NCBI GenBank assembly: GCA_024867545.1
Contig: JANFNE010000013.1
Span: 1,116,001 to 1,180,000 of the forward strand
DNA: 64,000 nt
Direction: 5' to 3'
From: Phytopythium helicoides
Taxonomy: Eukaryota > Oomycota > Peronosporomycetes > Pythiales > Pythiaceae
Below, one piece after another: positions 54,301-64,000 of the stretch. Below the pieces are notes generated by a model, which saw only the letters and a list, made by a program, of their open reading frames with translations, did no database searches and was not told the DNA's origin. The translations under genes were made by a program, and so were the position numbers. Position 1 is the stretch's first letter. Each line of letters opens with the position of its first letter.

Positions 54301-55413
54301 GAAGTGAACGTGTGGTTTGGACTGAGCCACCCGCATGTGGTCCGTCTATTTGGTGCCTGTCACGTCGGCACTCCGTTTTTCGCGTGTGAGTATGCTGGCG
54401 GTGGGTCACTTGACAAGTATTTGCGACGGCATCCGGACGAGATCTGGATCAAGTTGCATGAAGCTGCTCTCGGTGTGCTGTACTTGCAATCACGAAACAT
54501 CATCCATGGTGATCTCAAGTGCAACAACATTGTGGTGGGTACTGATGGGAAGGCGAAGGTGACTGATTTCGGCTTGAGTTCGTTTGAAGAAGATGGGAAA
54601 GAAGCAAAGCTGAGTGGTGCTTGGCAGTGGGTGGCACCGGAGTGTATTTTGCATGGCGCTTCGGAGCGATCGTTTGCATCGGATGTATACTCTTTGGGGA
54701 TGTGTGTTGTGGAGGCGCTTCGCGTGGTGGAGCAAGTGAAGCTGGATGAGACGGATCGTGAAGGATCTCTGCCACTGCCATGGGGAAACATGGACAACCT
54801 CATAGTCAAGCACTATGTGGCTCGACAGAAGTTACCCGAGCGTCCTGAGTTATGTACGGATGAACAATGGAAGCTGATTGAGCGAATGTGTGCGCACGAG
54901 CCAGCCGATCGCATCTCGATCTTGACTGTGGTGGACGAGCTTCGTGCGTTCACACAATGCAATGAAGGCAGCGAAAGTGACGAGGATCAACCATATAAAA
55001 AGATACCAGATCCAGACTCCTCCTCAATGACGGAAGTGATCATCGAGATGGAAGCTATGTGCCACCAGCTCTACGACAACGCATACTCTCGTGATGTGAA
55101 GGTGCTGTGTCGGATATTCGAGTTGTTGTGGAGTCGACTGTCACGTTTGATGTATGGAACTGATAAACTCGACGACACTGACACCAAGCGCCTGGGAGCT
55201 CTCGTCGATCAAGCTCGAGAGAGCACAGAGGGCCTTGAGAGCCAAAAGGATACGCTGTTTGCGTTCACGGAGACGGCTCTGCGAGGGTACGCCTTGCATC
55301 GATATTTGGACAAGGTGGTGGAAGCGGGGGATTGGAGCGCTGATGACGACGTTGGTGCGTGGCGAGATCGGTGCTGGGAGTTGCTGACTCTGGGAGGTGA
55401 AGTCTTGAGTTGA
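51304..55413 (+). CDS. Ankyrin-pseudokinase-kinase protein, second full copy
   Basis: About 1370 residues if two single-base shifts are set aside. Residues 1-410 are about twelve ankyrin repeats, starting MEAKVGASVHGGADV. They lead without a break into domain 1 (ISPFDIAL, VVIKLF, HGNLRSSN, LADFGLA), a pseudokinase with Asn for the catalytic Asp. One G is missing at about 53130 and one C is extra at about 53880, each judged against paralogues. After a helical linker, domain 2 has IGEGGFGDVYLA, VVVKEVK, HGDLKCNN, TDFGLSS and WVAPECI and looks active. The tail matches the other copies. The arrangement resembles JAK kinases (pseudokinase before kinase) with ankyrins in place of FERM-SH2. The role is unknown; signalling through partner binding is an inference. 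Confidence 0.85.
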
Positions 55414-55697
55414 GCTCAGGATAGTGCTATCGTCAGGAGTAGATCTTCGGTCCACCTGTGATTGCAAAACGAGCCTCCACTTGCATGTTTCCTTTCAACT
55501 CGCGATGAACAGGAATGCCGACCCCATGACCTGCACCCAACCCCTCGCCACGTCAGTCCACCACCTTGCACGTCACCTGCGACAGCGACGTCACACCCAT
55601 CAACCCCATGTTGCGCGAAGGTGTTCACCCTCGCCGCACCGGCAACGGCCCCCTCGACCACGCAGTTCAACAAGCGATCCGACCCCAAGCCGCCCCG

Positions 55698-57404
55698 ATG
55701 CTCGCCAGACTCGCGCGCGCGCGTCTGCTGCGCGCCGTGGCGCCCGCCTCAGCGCTGACGCAGCGCTCGCTGGTCGCGGGCCGCGTGGGCCGCCGGCAGC
55801 TCGCGGTCGCGACGGCCGCGCGCTTCTCCGTCGCGTCCCCGTCTCAAGCTCCGCCGGTGCTCGCGGAGGCCGCTGGCGCCGCTCCGTCGTCTGCTGCCGC
55901 TGCCGCCGGTGGGTGCGGCGCGCTCCGCTGCGGTTTGAGCTGCTGCTGACGGTTTTTTCGCGCAGCTGAGGCGCAGGAGAGCGCGCCGATGGACCTGAGC
56001 GAGGTCGGCGCCGAGTCGTCCAAGGTGCTGACGATCGCCGACGTGCTGTCCACGCGCGAGAGCGAGGTGCTCGCGGCCGCGGGCAGCGCGGGGCTCGGCT
56101 GGTTTGAGGAGTGGGAGAGCGTCTCGGGATCGGTGCGTGGCTCGCTGCGCTTTGGACGGAGATGGAGTCTGACGCGCGTGGCAGGAAACCGTGCACGATG
56201 CCGGTCGCGCTCATGGTGGAGCGCAACATCGGCTCGCTGATTGTGACAGAGGAGAACGCGGGCGTCGTGGGCATCGTGACGGAGAGAGACGTGCTCACCA
56301 AGATGTCGCCGCGCTCCGTGCTCGCCGAGGAGAAGCTCGTGCGCGACATCATGTCGTCGCACATCATGTGCATCCACCCCAGCACCACCGTCATCGAGTG
56401 TGCTCTCGTATTTTCGCAGGTGCTGCTGCTGGATGAATGACTGACTTGATTGTGCCACCTACTATTAGTGCGCTCGCCACGATGACGAAGGAGAACATTC
56501 GCCACCTCGCTGTCCTGCACGGCGAGCTCTCGACCGTCGTCAAGAAGGGCTCGGTCCCCGAGGAGGCTATGCGCTGCGTGCTGTCCATCACAGACATCCT
56601 GAAGCGTACTCGCGCTTTGAGGCTCAGAAGAAGGCACCGAAGGTCGAGTCTGCGGATGCTGGAGCGAGTGCCACGGTTGAGGCTGCTGCCACGACTGAGG
56701 GAGCTGCAGAGTCCGCCGAGGAGGCGCCCCCAACCACCGCGGCGACTCTCTTGAAGAAGAAGGCGAAGCATGTCAAGCTGATCTTGAACACTCGCCCGGA
56801 AGACAACATCTCGGTCGCGGATGCTGTCGATGAGATGCGCAAGCACAACTTTGGCGCGGTGCTCGTCGTCGACAAGGAACAGCGCGTCCAGGGCATTTTC
56901 ACCGAGCGCGACTATTTGCTGAAGGTGCTGTTCGAGCACAAGGACCCGACGCAGGTGCGGCTTACGGAGGTTGCGTCGACCGTGCGGACGTATCTTCAGA
57001 TTGAGGACCCGCTCGAGAAGTGCTGGAACCTTGCGGTGACCGAGGACTGCCGCCACTTCCCGGTCATCGGTGTTATGCGAAAGGACCGCGAAAAGGAGCT
57101 AGCAGGCATTCTGTCCATCAAGGATATTGTGCGTGAGATTTCCAAGGGCCATGAGACGTCGACGGGCTTTCGCCTCATGGACTTCTTCAAGTCGAAGCGT
57201 GACTCTCTGAAGCAGGAGCCGAAGTCCGAGCAGCCGAAGCCCGAGCAGGCTGTCGCCGCTGCTGTGGCGGCTGCTGCGGTGGAAGCTACCGCATCAGCTC
57301 CCAGTGCTCCTGCCGAGGACTCAACAACCTCCGCGGAGTCTAAATCGGATGTAGCTAGTTCATCAGGCAGCGAGGTGACGGAAGCAGTCGAAAAGAAGGA
57401 CTGA
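55698..57404 (+). CDS. CBS-domain protein, probably mitochondrial
   Basis: Starts MLARLARARLLRAVAPAS, a clear mitochondrial presequence. Introns are visible at 55909-55965 and 56398-56468, with a further one around 56133-56167 that is uncertain because it would be very short. Four CBS motifs form two Bateman modules: VALMVERNIGSLIVTEENAGVVGIVTERDVL, DALATMTKENIRHLAVL, VADAVDEMRKHNFGAVLVV..GIFTERDYLL, and NLAVTEDCRHFPVIG..LSIKDIV. An Ala/Glu-rich linker joins the pairs. CBS pairs bind adenosyl ligands such as AMP or SAM. One base is missing near 56607 (LKR to YSRFEAQKK). The C-terminus is acidic and low-complexity. It is convergent with the zinc transporter, about 125 bp away. Confidence 0.8.
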
Positions 57405-57528
57405 GATGGAGATTGGATCCAATGAAGTTTCCAGCAGTTTGGTGAATTCAACATGCACGTCCATCAAGGTATCGTTCTCACAGTTTTGCTTGATTGGATT
57501 TGCAATCGATGTACATTTAGGGATGCAG

Positions 57529-59045
57529 CTACTCTATGGTGAACACCGGCTCGGCAGCGCGGGACGTTGCGCAGGACGCGCGAGGTACCGACATCATGGG
57601 CGAGTCAGTGTCGAACGTAATGCCCAGGCAGCTGCCTCCCATGATCTTCCCGGTCTCGTCGTCATCGAACCCCCACTGGCTGTCGCCGGGCAACGGCTCG
57701 ACCTGCACAGTCGGGTGTCGAACTCCGACAGCACGCAGCAGTCGCTGGGTGTCGCGCAGAGCAGGAAGGGACTCACCATTCGGGATCACATGAATGCTCG
57801 CTGCCAGGTTGCCCTCTGTCAACGCCCAGATGCGAAGGTCGTGGCAGTCGTAGACACTCTCGAGCGCGCGCACGTGGCGTTCGACGCGCTGGAGATCCAC
57901 CGACAGCGGAGCCGCCTCCATCAGGATGCCAACACTGCGCGTGAGTACGCCAATGGTCGTATAGAGCACGAGTACAGAGAAGACGAGGGTCGTCAGCGGA
58001 TCAGCAATCTGCCACGCCGGGTTGTACCAGATGAGTGCGCCGGCCACACAGACGCCGAGGCTCTGCAGGAAGTCGCCGAGCGCGTGGATGTACGCCGCTT
58101 GGACGTTGAGATTTTCGAAGACGGAGTTGTTCTTGACCTGGCGCCGCGGGCTCGTGCAGCACCGATGGCGAGTCGAGACTGGCGCGCGGCGTCGCGTCCA
58201 CATCGTCGATGAGCGCGACGGCCGACATGGGGGTCTTGAGGAACGTGTCAGAGATGATCATAACGCTCGGGACTGGCCTGCGCTCCGTCCTCCAGGATCG
58301 ACCGCGTCGCGCGCGGCTCCTTGCCGTGCCCGTGCCCATGTGCGTGTCCGTGGCTGTGACCGTGTCCGTGGCTGTGGCCGTGCCCATGGCTGTGGCTGTG
58401 GCTGTGACCGTGGCCGAGGATGTGCATGAGCAGCAGGTTGATTCCGAGCCCGAAGCCCGAGACGATGAACATGGCCTTGCCGTTGACGGGCTCGACGTCG
58501 TCGCCGTCGTCGTGGTGGCGCAGGTCCGAGATGAGCCTCGCGATGGCCGCGTACACGAGTCCGAGCGTGAGCACCCAGATGAGCAGCACGCTAACGAGCG
58601 CGCCGATGACCTCTGCTCGGTGGTATCCGAACGGCATGCGCGCCGTGGCGGGCAGCGCGCCGACGTAGACGGCGAAGAGCGAGACGAGGAAGCCCGCGAC
58701 GTCGGCCAGCAGGTGTGCGGCGTCCGTCATGACGGCGAGGCTGCCGGCGTAGTATCCTCCCGCGAACTGCACGCACATGAAGACGACGGAGCAGGCGCAC
58801 GCGCGCTGCAGCTTGCGCACGGCCGCGCGCGTGGCGTCGTCGTCCTCCTCGGGCTCGTCGTCGAGCTCCTTGGCCTGCTCGAGGTCGCGCTCGTGCTCGT
58901 GCTGCTCGTGCACCGCCACCACCTCGAGCCGCTCGCGGCTCTTGGGCCCCAGCTCCTCCTCGCGCAGCCCCAGCGCCTCGTCGACCGGGATGCGCAGCGC
59001 CGGCAGCGCGCGCGGCGTGGCCTTGGGCGCGGCGTCGGCCGTCAT
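57529..59045 (-). CDS. Cation diffusion facilitator (zinc transporter, ZnT-like)
   Basis: Proton-coupled zinc efflux or vacuolar/vesicular loading. Six membrane spans are visible. TM2 holds DAAHLLADVAGF and TM5 holds YIHALGDFLQSLG; each supplies the HxxxD zinc site of CDF proteins. Between TM4 and TM5 is a His-Gly/Ser-rich loop (58318-58430) of HGHSHSH-type repeats that binds metal. The C-terminal cytosolic domain (ESVYDCHDLRIWALTEGN, ASIHVI) is the typical CDF dimer domain. Single-base shifts near 58255 and 58140 divide the ORFs, but the segment between them reads well (SDTFLKTPMSAVALIDDVD). The start MTADAAPK at 59045 has a long acidic N-terminus. The substrate could also be another divalent metal. 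Confidence 0.88.
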
Positions 59046-59049
59046 GGCG

Positions 59050-60000
59050 AGCTTCTCGAGTGGGGACGCTGCGGACCCCCTCGCCCATCAGGCGTTACGC
59101 GGGGATTACGCACGGGTACGCGGGGGTACGGTCGTAGGGTTGTGCGGTCGCTTGGGGAATCGTTTTAACAGGATATGTAACTATAAAGGATAATAACCCA
59201 GACAACCAATCTTTTTATGGAGTAAGTACGATATTATGCCATGCAGGGGCGTGCGGAACAGAGGGTGCAACAGGACCGGCTTTGCGCTTGTACTCAGACG
59301 GTTCAGCGGGCCACGCACCCTCGGCCATGACGCGACTCGCTGGACCAGAAGCGGCCGCCGCGCAGAGTATGCGACGCGCTGGAGACTTTGGCAGTCAGCG
59401 GACGCGGCGACTCGGCGATCGCTCCGGAATGCATGCAGCTCCAGTGCCCAAGAGCCCAAGAGGGCGGAGCTGCGACGGATTGCGGCGGAATCGCAAGGAG
59501 CAGCCGCGTGTGCGGCCAGGCTGCCGCTCAGTGCCGCTGGGCGTTGCGACCACATGATCCTGGATTAATCGGGACAAGCGCGAGGGATCGGGAGCGGCTG
59601 GAGCGAGCTCCGCAGCCGCTGGACTGTGCGCTGAGCGGCTACTGTACTTCAAATCCTGAAGCGAGTCAAATGCGTAAACCGCTGCTGACTCGACGGCTGC
59701 GATTGGCTCAAATCAGCACCCACCAGAATTTCAGCTAATCGGTGTCGTCACAAGTGAAGCCATCCAAAAGTGGAGCCATGTTGAAGCACTCGAGCCCCCA
59801 TTTTCAGCCGAGTGAAGTGTAAGCTGTAAGCTAGACGCCATGTCAAGCTCCTTTTCAAATAGAATCGAAATCTGCTCGCATAGAGAACGCTCCATGCGGC
59901 CACACGAGTCAAGCGTGCAGAATTAGTCGAGTTAATTGTTCTAAGGTATCATGAGCAATGAAGGAGGAGTTACAAGCCGTGTCCCCACTCTTTAGTCTTC
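59050..60000. other. About 950 bp without an assigned gene
   Basis: A GC-rich stretch at 59236-59740 carries overlapping ORFs in all three plus-strand frames, none with a motif I trust. The remainder is AT-richer and looks non-coding. It separates the 5' end of the zinc transporter from the 3' end of the kinase at 60006. Confidence 0.4.
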
Positions 60001-60005
60001 TGGGA

Positions 60006-61796
60006 TTAATGTTTACCGCTACCAAGGGATAGCAGTTCCCAGCACCGATCTCGCCACGCATCAACGTCGTCATCAGCGCTCCAATCCCCCGCTTCCATCA
60101 ACTTGTCCAAATATCGATGCAAGGCGTACCCTCGCAGAGCCGTCTCCGTGAACGCAAACAACGTATCCTTTTGGCTCTCAAGCGCCTCGGTGCTCTCTCG
60201 AGCTTGATCGACGAGAACTCCCAGGCGCTTGGTGTCAGTGTCGTCGAGTTTATCAGTTCCATACATCAAACGTGACAGTCGACTCCACAACAACTCGAAT
60301 ATCTGACACAACACCTTCACATCACGAGAGTGTGCGTTGTCGTAGAGTTGATGGCACCTTCCTTCCATCTCGATGATCACTTTGGACAGTGAGGACGGAT
60401 CTGGATCTGGTATCTTTCTATATGGTTGGTCCTCGTCCTTTTCGCTGTCTTCGTTACATTGTGTGAACGCCCAAAGTTCGTCCACCACAGTCAAGATCGA
60501 AATGCGATCGGCTGGCTCGTGCGCACACATTCGCTCAATCAGCTTCCATTGTTCATCCGTACACAAATCAGGACGCTCGGGTAACTTCTGTCGAGTCACA
60601 TAGTGCTTGACGATGAGGTTGTCCATGTTTCCCCATGGTAGTGGCAGAGGAGCCTCGCAATCCATCTCAACCTGCTTCACTTGCTCCACCACGCGAAGCG
60701 CCTCCACAACACACATCCCCAAAGAGTACACGTCCGATGCAAACGATCGCTCCGAAGCGCCATGCAAAATACACTCCGGTGCCACCCACTGCCAAGCACC
60801 ACTCAGCTTTGCTTCTTTCCCATCTTCCTCAAACGAACTCAACCCGAAATCAGTCACCTTCGCCTTCCCATCATTACCCACCACAATGTTGTTGCACTTG
60901 AGATCACCATGGATGATGTTTCGTGATTGCAAGTACTGCACACCGAGAGCAGCTTCATGCAACTTGATCCAGATCTCGTCCGGATGCCGTCGCAAATACT
61001 TGTCAAGTGACCCACCGCCAGCATACTCACACGCGAAAAACGGAGTACCGACGTGACAGGCACCAAACAGACGGACCACATGCGGGTGGCTCAGTCCAAA
61101 CCACACGTTCACTTCTTGCTCGAATAGCGCACGAAGAGCCTTTCGTGAGTCATGTGTATCGCCTTTTATACTCGTAGACCATCGTGAAGTACTCCGAAAC
61201 CAAGTGGATGCCATGGAATCGTTGGTGGCGTTGTTGCCAGATCCGAGTGTTTTCACCTCTTTCACGACGACCTCCGAGTCAAGCCATTTCGCGAGATACA
61301 CGTCTCCAAACCCACCTTCACCAATTCGATTCATTCGATTGACCACCAACTCATGCCACGGCAGAAACCACACTGGAACAGTCGTCACAGACTTGTCCCG
61401 CACACCCTGACAGCAGTCCTCGTACGCTTTTTTCATCACAGCAAGTTGATCATCAGTGTAACTGGATGTATGGTGCTCAATTTCCGTCTTGAGGAAAGTG
61501 ATGAGTTCCGACTGGGTTTCTTCATCATCCATCTGACTCAGAACAGTCATCGTCTCGGATACATCGGAAATCAACAACTCGAACTGTTTGGTGCGCTGTA
61601 GGTTCCATCGCAGCTCTCGCTTCCAGTCATCGACACCAGATCCGCCGATTATTTGCTGAATCCACGCGGGACGGTCGATGGCTCGGTTGGTTGGCCTTGC
61701 TTCCGTTGTTCTCTGTAACAGTGCAAGTCCTCCCGAATCAACTGGCGGCGGAAACGAGGATTGGCGAGTTTCACAGGCTGGGTCTCGCCGCAACAA
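60006..61796 (-). CDS. Kinase of the tandem family with a replaced N-terminus
   Basis: An open ORF of 596 residues. From GGSGVDDWKRELRW onward it matches the linker and domain 2 of the gene at 51304 (LISDVSETMTVLSQMDDEETQSEL), without the frameshifts seen there. The kinase domain is complete: IGEGGFGDVYLA, VVVKEVK, HGDLKCNN, TDFGLSS, WVAPECI. Upstream of the breakpoint (about 61650) the ankyrin and pseudokinase parts are missing. The ORF instead continues into a third copy of the dispersed repeat (LLRRDPACETRQSSFPPPVD, then GLALLQRTTEARPTNRAIDR). So this may be a free catalytic domain under a new 5' region. Whether the fused exon is used is unknown. Confidence 0.8.
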   Translation of the reverse strand: MLRRDPACETRQSSFPPPVDSGGLALLQRTTEARPTNRAIDRPAWIQQIIGGSGVDDWKRELRWNLQRTKQFELLISDVSETMTVLSQMDDEETQSELITFLKTEIEHHTSSYTDDQLAVMKKAYEDCCQGVRDKSVTTVPVWFLPWHELVVNRMNRIGEGGFGDVYLAKWLDSEVVVKEVKTLGSGNNATNDSMASTWFRSTSRWSTSIKGDTHDSRKALRALFEQEVNVWFGLSHPHVVRLFGACHVGTPFFACEYAGGGSLDKYLRRHPDEIWIKLHEAALGVQYLQSRNIIHGDLKCNNIVVGNDGKAKVTDFGLSSFEEDGKEAKLSGAWQWVAPECILHGASERSFASDVYSLGMCVVEALRVVEQVKQVEMDCEAPLPLPWGNMDNLIVKHYVTRQKLPERPDLCTDEQWKLIERMCAHEPADRISILTVVDELWAFTQCNEDSEKDEDQPYRKIPDPDPSSLSKVIIEMEGRCHQLYDNAHSRDVKVLCQIFELLWSRLSRLMYGTDKLDDTDTKRLGVLVDQARESTEALESQKDTLFAFTETALRGYALHRYLDKLMEAGDWSADDDVDAWRDRCWELLSLGSGKH

Positions 61797-61925
61797 CGAC
61801 CCGAATTAGTCACGTTGAGGTAAGCAGACGCGTTGTCTTCGTCGGAATAATCCAGTTGCTCGGAGCTCGGAGCAGCGTGACCCTGGGTCGTGAACTGGGA
61901 AGCGCGGCCGCTTGGATTCCATCTT
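61650..61925 (-). repeat. Dispersed repeat, copy 3 (minus strand)
   Basis: Reads ATGGAATCCAAGCGGCCGCG on the minus strand at about 61925, like 12887, and then diverges more than the other pair. Protein-level similarity to copies 1 and 2 is clear in LLRR.xACE.R and GLALLQ.T.EARPT.R.ID. It ends exactly where kinase homology starts, so it supplied the new 5' end of that gene. Confidence 0.7.
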
Positions 61926-62114
61926 GAAAATCGCTGATTGAGGGCGGAAAAGTGGTTACGGTCGAATGGACAACTTTGCCGAAGGTTGCAAGTTGAAATC
62001 CTCGAGCTTTCATGCATCCCATGTTGCATGCAAAACGTATGAGTGGGCGGGGCGTCGTCCTCCTCTCTCTAAAGGTCATTTGAGCAGCCAGGACTCAGCA
62101 CTTGTATTGCAGAC

Positions 62115-62442
62115 TCACGAACCCGTGCGTTGGGTGCTGCGACGGCCAATACCCGTGCCCGGTACGGGCCGTGCGGACGTGACGGTGAGATCTTGTAGTT
62201 TGCAGCCACCTGGACAATCCCAAAGCTGGATTCTTGGATGACGCTCAAAAGGAACGGTTATCGGGCCATCCGACAGGTGAGAAAACTCGGGATCGCAACC
62301 CATCAGAGCCAGCATGACGCCCGCCACTTGCTGCTTTGAAGGATCTCTGGCTCGTAGTAGCAAAGGGAAGGTTGTCCACGCAGATGAGCTCCAACTGCTC
62401 ATATATTAGGCGTAGCTCCATTCCATCGAGTTGTGATGCCAT
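62115..62442 (-). pseudogene. Possible GTPase-like fragment
   Basis: Two overlapping frames read MELRLIYEQLELICVDNLPF and then GVMLALMGCDPEFSHLSDGP, followed by PRIQLWDCPGG. The WDCPG segment resembles a G3 switch (WDxPG) as in IRG-type or other GTPases, but no P-loop was found, so the match is weak and the gene is at best a fragment. Confidence 0.2.
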
Positions 62443-62892
62443 TGGGCGAAGTCAACACAATGGGCACTCACTCTCACTCTTCATGCGGACAAACGTGAGC
62501 CATGCAGATGGTAGTGACGTTCGCCAGAAGGACCACGGAACCCCGTTTGTGCCAGACACCGGTAGACAGGAAGTGTGGTACAAGGTGCTGCCACAACCAC
62601 TGCCAAGGCCGACTCGCTCATTTTGGTCTCGAACGCTCACTGGATACGAGGGACCTGCGATTGAGCAGCGATGCTGTCATCAACATGAACGCATCGTGTT
62701 TTACGCGTGTGTCTCTGCGAGCTTCAAGCGGCGCAGCCAGCGCGCCTGACGTCACCAGCGGTGGTTTCTTGGCGGTTCGCTGGGTCGCGCTTGTCTCTGC
62801 GGCGTCAAACCGCTGGCGACTTTCCCGCGGGCCAAAGCTCTCGGGATGGTGGCGGGTGTCTCGGCAGTCCCCAATCCGACGAGAAGCCCGAG

Positions 62893-63153
62893 ATGCAGAC
62901 CGAGGTGCAGCCCCAGACGAGCCCGAGCGCGACCAAATCGCTGCTGCGCGGCTCTCGCGCGGCCTTCTGCGCCCGCGTGGCCGCGTGCTACGCGCTGTGG
63001 CTGCTGCTGCGCGCGCTGGCGCGCCAGCCCTGCCTCGCATATCTGCTGCAGTACTACGCGCTGCAGTCTCCGCGCGCGGTGCTGCTGCTGGGGCTTCGGC
63101 GCAGCTCGGCGCCCGCCGCGGTGCGGCAGCAGCTCCTGCTCGCCTTCATCTGA
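62893..63153 (+). CDS. Small hydrophobic hypothetical protein
   Basis: 86 codons from ATG 62893 to TGA 63151. After a polar start (MQTEVQPQTSPSATKSLL) comes a hydrophobic, Ala/Leu-rich helical stretch (VAACYALWLLLRALA, LLQYYALQSPRAVLLLG) that could span a membrane or act as a coiled anchor. No family was recognised. GC bias alone can yield such ORFs, so it is uncertain. Confidence 0.3.
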   Translation: MQTEVQPQTSPSATKSLLRGSRAAFCARVAACYALWLLLRALARQPCLAYLLQYYALQSPRAVLLLGLRRSSAPAAVRQQLLLAFI

Positions 63154-63159
63154 CGAGCA

Positions 63160-64000
63160 GCTAGGTATTTATGACGTCCGAGCAGAGCCGGCGTGACGAG
63201 CGCCCAGCTGCGCGAGAATACACCATGCGGCGCCATCGTGTGGCTGCCGCGCCGCCGTCTTTACCGAGTCCGTTGGTCGCGGCCTTTACCGAGCGCGCGT
63301 CGCGATCTGCCGCCTCTCGCGCCTTCCACGGACGTCCACATGTGCAATCGCGCGCGTCGACTCCACGCGCGGCGCTCCTTGAAGCGCGAGCGCGCACTCG
63401 AATCCTGCGCCGTCGCTCGGTCGCCGCGCGTTCCAGCGGCCCCTGCCGCTCGTCCTGGTCACCCGCGCGCCTGTCCTGATCCTGTTGATCCAGTCGCGGC
63501 GCCTGTCTTGATCATCCTCACGCCAGGATGAAGCAGCCTCCTCCCCTTTCGCCAGCGTCCACCGCTGGCCCCACAGGCGCGCAGTACTCGTCAGCCGGCC
63601 GCATGAGGCGTCAAGCGCGTCCCACTGGCGCTTGTGGCTGCGCGACTCGCGGTCGTTCGATCGCAGGTGCATTTCGGCGGCGCATACTCGCGGCGAGTCA
63701 TCTGGCGCTGCACTGGCGCTCGCTCACTCGTCGGACCGAGCGAGTGACCGCGATGGCCGCATACTGAGCGCAAGAGTGCCCGCCGCCGTCGCTCCCTCGC
63801 GCCGCCAGGTGGCGCCCGCCGTGCTTTTATGGCCGGCTGCCGGCTGGCTCCGCACGTGCAGCCAGCCTACAGGCCAAGGAGCCTCACCGGGGAGAGGGCG
63901 CATCCCAGCGAGCGCCGCCGACAAGATCACAACCAAAGCGCCCAACCGACCGCAGGCGAGCCGAGTCGAGCCGCATCCTCGTGACCAGCGAGGCGAGGAA
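63160..64000. other. GC-rich end of the window, no recognised gene
   Basis: Overlapping ORFs on both strands, all Arg/Ala/Ser-rich as expected from GC-rich DNA. There is no convincing domain. A gene may begin or end beyond the window edge. Confidence 0.4.

Noticed and set aside
55600..56733. 377-codon minus-strand ORF opposite the CBS gene
   Set aside because: Antisense to clear CBS motifs and a presequence; no similarity seen.
58209..59168. 319-codon plus-strand Val/Glu/Arg-rich ORF
   Set aside because: Mirror of the His-rich loop and membrane spans of the zinc transporter on the other strand.

Overview
The window is nuclear DNA of a eukaryote, most likely an oomycete (Pythium/Globisporangium/Phytophthora-like). 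Signs are short GT-AG introns (about 55-75 nt), GC-rich compact genes on both strands, oomycete-style ankyrin repeats with GHLEVVEWLH units, many TKL-type kinases, zoospore/flagellar-type proteins (RCC1 plus PG-rich repeats, kinesin), and Ty3/gypsy and DIRS-like retroelements. No rRNA, tRNA, CRISPR or bacterial-style operon was recognised. The species call is inference.

Layout. 1-8.1 kb is a retroelement graveyard: a Ty3/gypsy pol remnant (-), a DIRS-like element with RT, RNase H and tyrosine recombinase (+), a 14-bp tandem repeat and a broken OTU-like ORF. 8.6-12.4 kb holds a long hairpin, a RAD21/SCC1 cohesin gene and a convergent TKL kinase. 12.9-19.7 kb is a dispersed repeat followed by a large inverted duplication carrying two nearly identical MFS sugar transporters, transcribed divergently. 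19.9-25.7 kb has a J-domain protein and an ankyrin-pseudokinase-kinase gene (-). 26.2-34.1 kb has an ACSS3/PrpE-like acyl-CoA synthetase, an RCC1 protein with a PG-rich tail, and an LRR-like protein. 34.5-41.9 kb has a second copy of the dispersed repeat, an oomycete ankyrin protein, a small secreted-protein candidate, a PlsC-type acyltransferase, a membrane protein, a scrambled kinase pseudogene and a PPR-like protein. 42.0-51.1 kb has an ARK-like kinesin, a myristoylatable double pseudokinase and a five-part RNA repair protein (2H phosphoesterase, TPR-like, PTP/DSP phosphatase, polynucleotide kinase, RNA ligase). 51.3-61.9 kb has a second full ankyrin-pseudokinase-kinase gene, a mitochondrial CBS protein, a CDF zinc transporter, and a kinase whose 5' end comes from a third copy of the dispersed repeat.

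Two themes run through the window. First, a local family of tandem-kinase genes (four loci in 64 kb) in which domain 1 has lost its catalytic Asp (HGN for HRD) while domain 2 looks active; the layout recalls JAK JH2-JH1. Second, many otherwise well-preserved genes are interrupted by single-base indels with clean homology on both sides. RAD21, both transporters, kinesin and the J-protein are clean. Assembly error is the simplest reading of most of these shifts, but true decay cannot be excluded. The RNA repair protein is the most interesting single gene.
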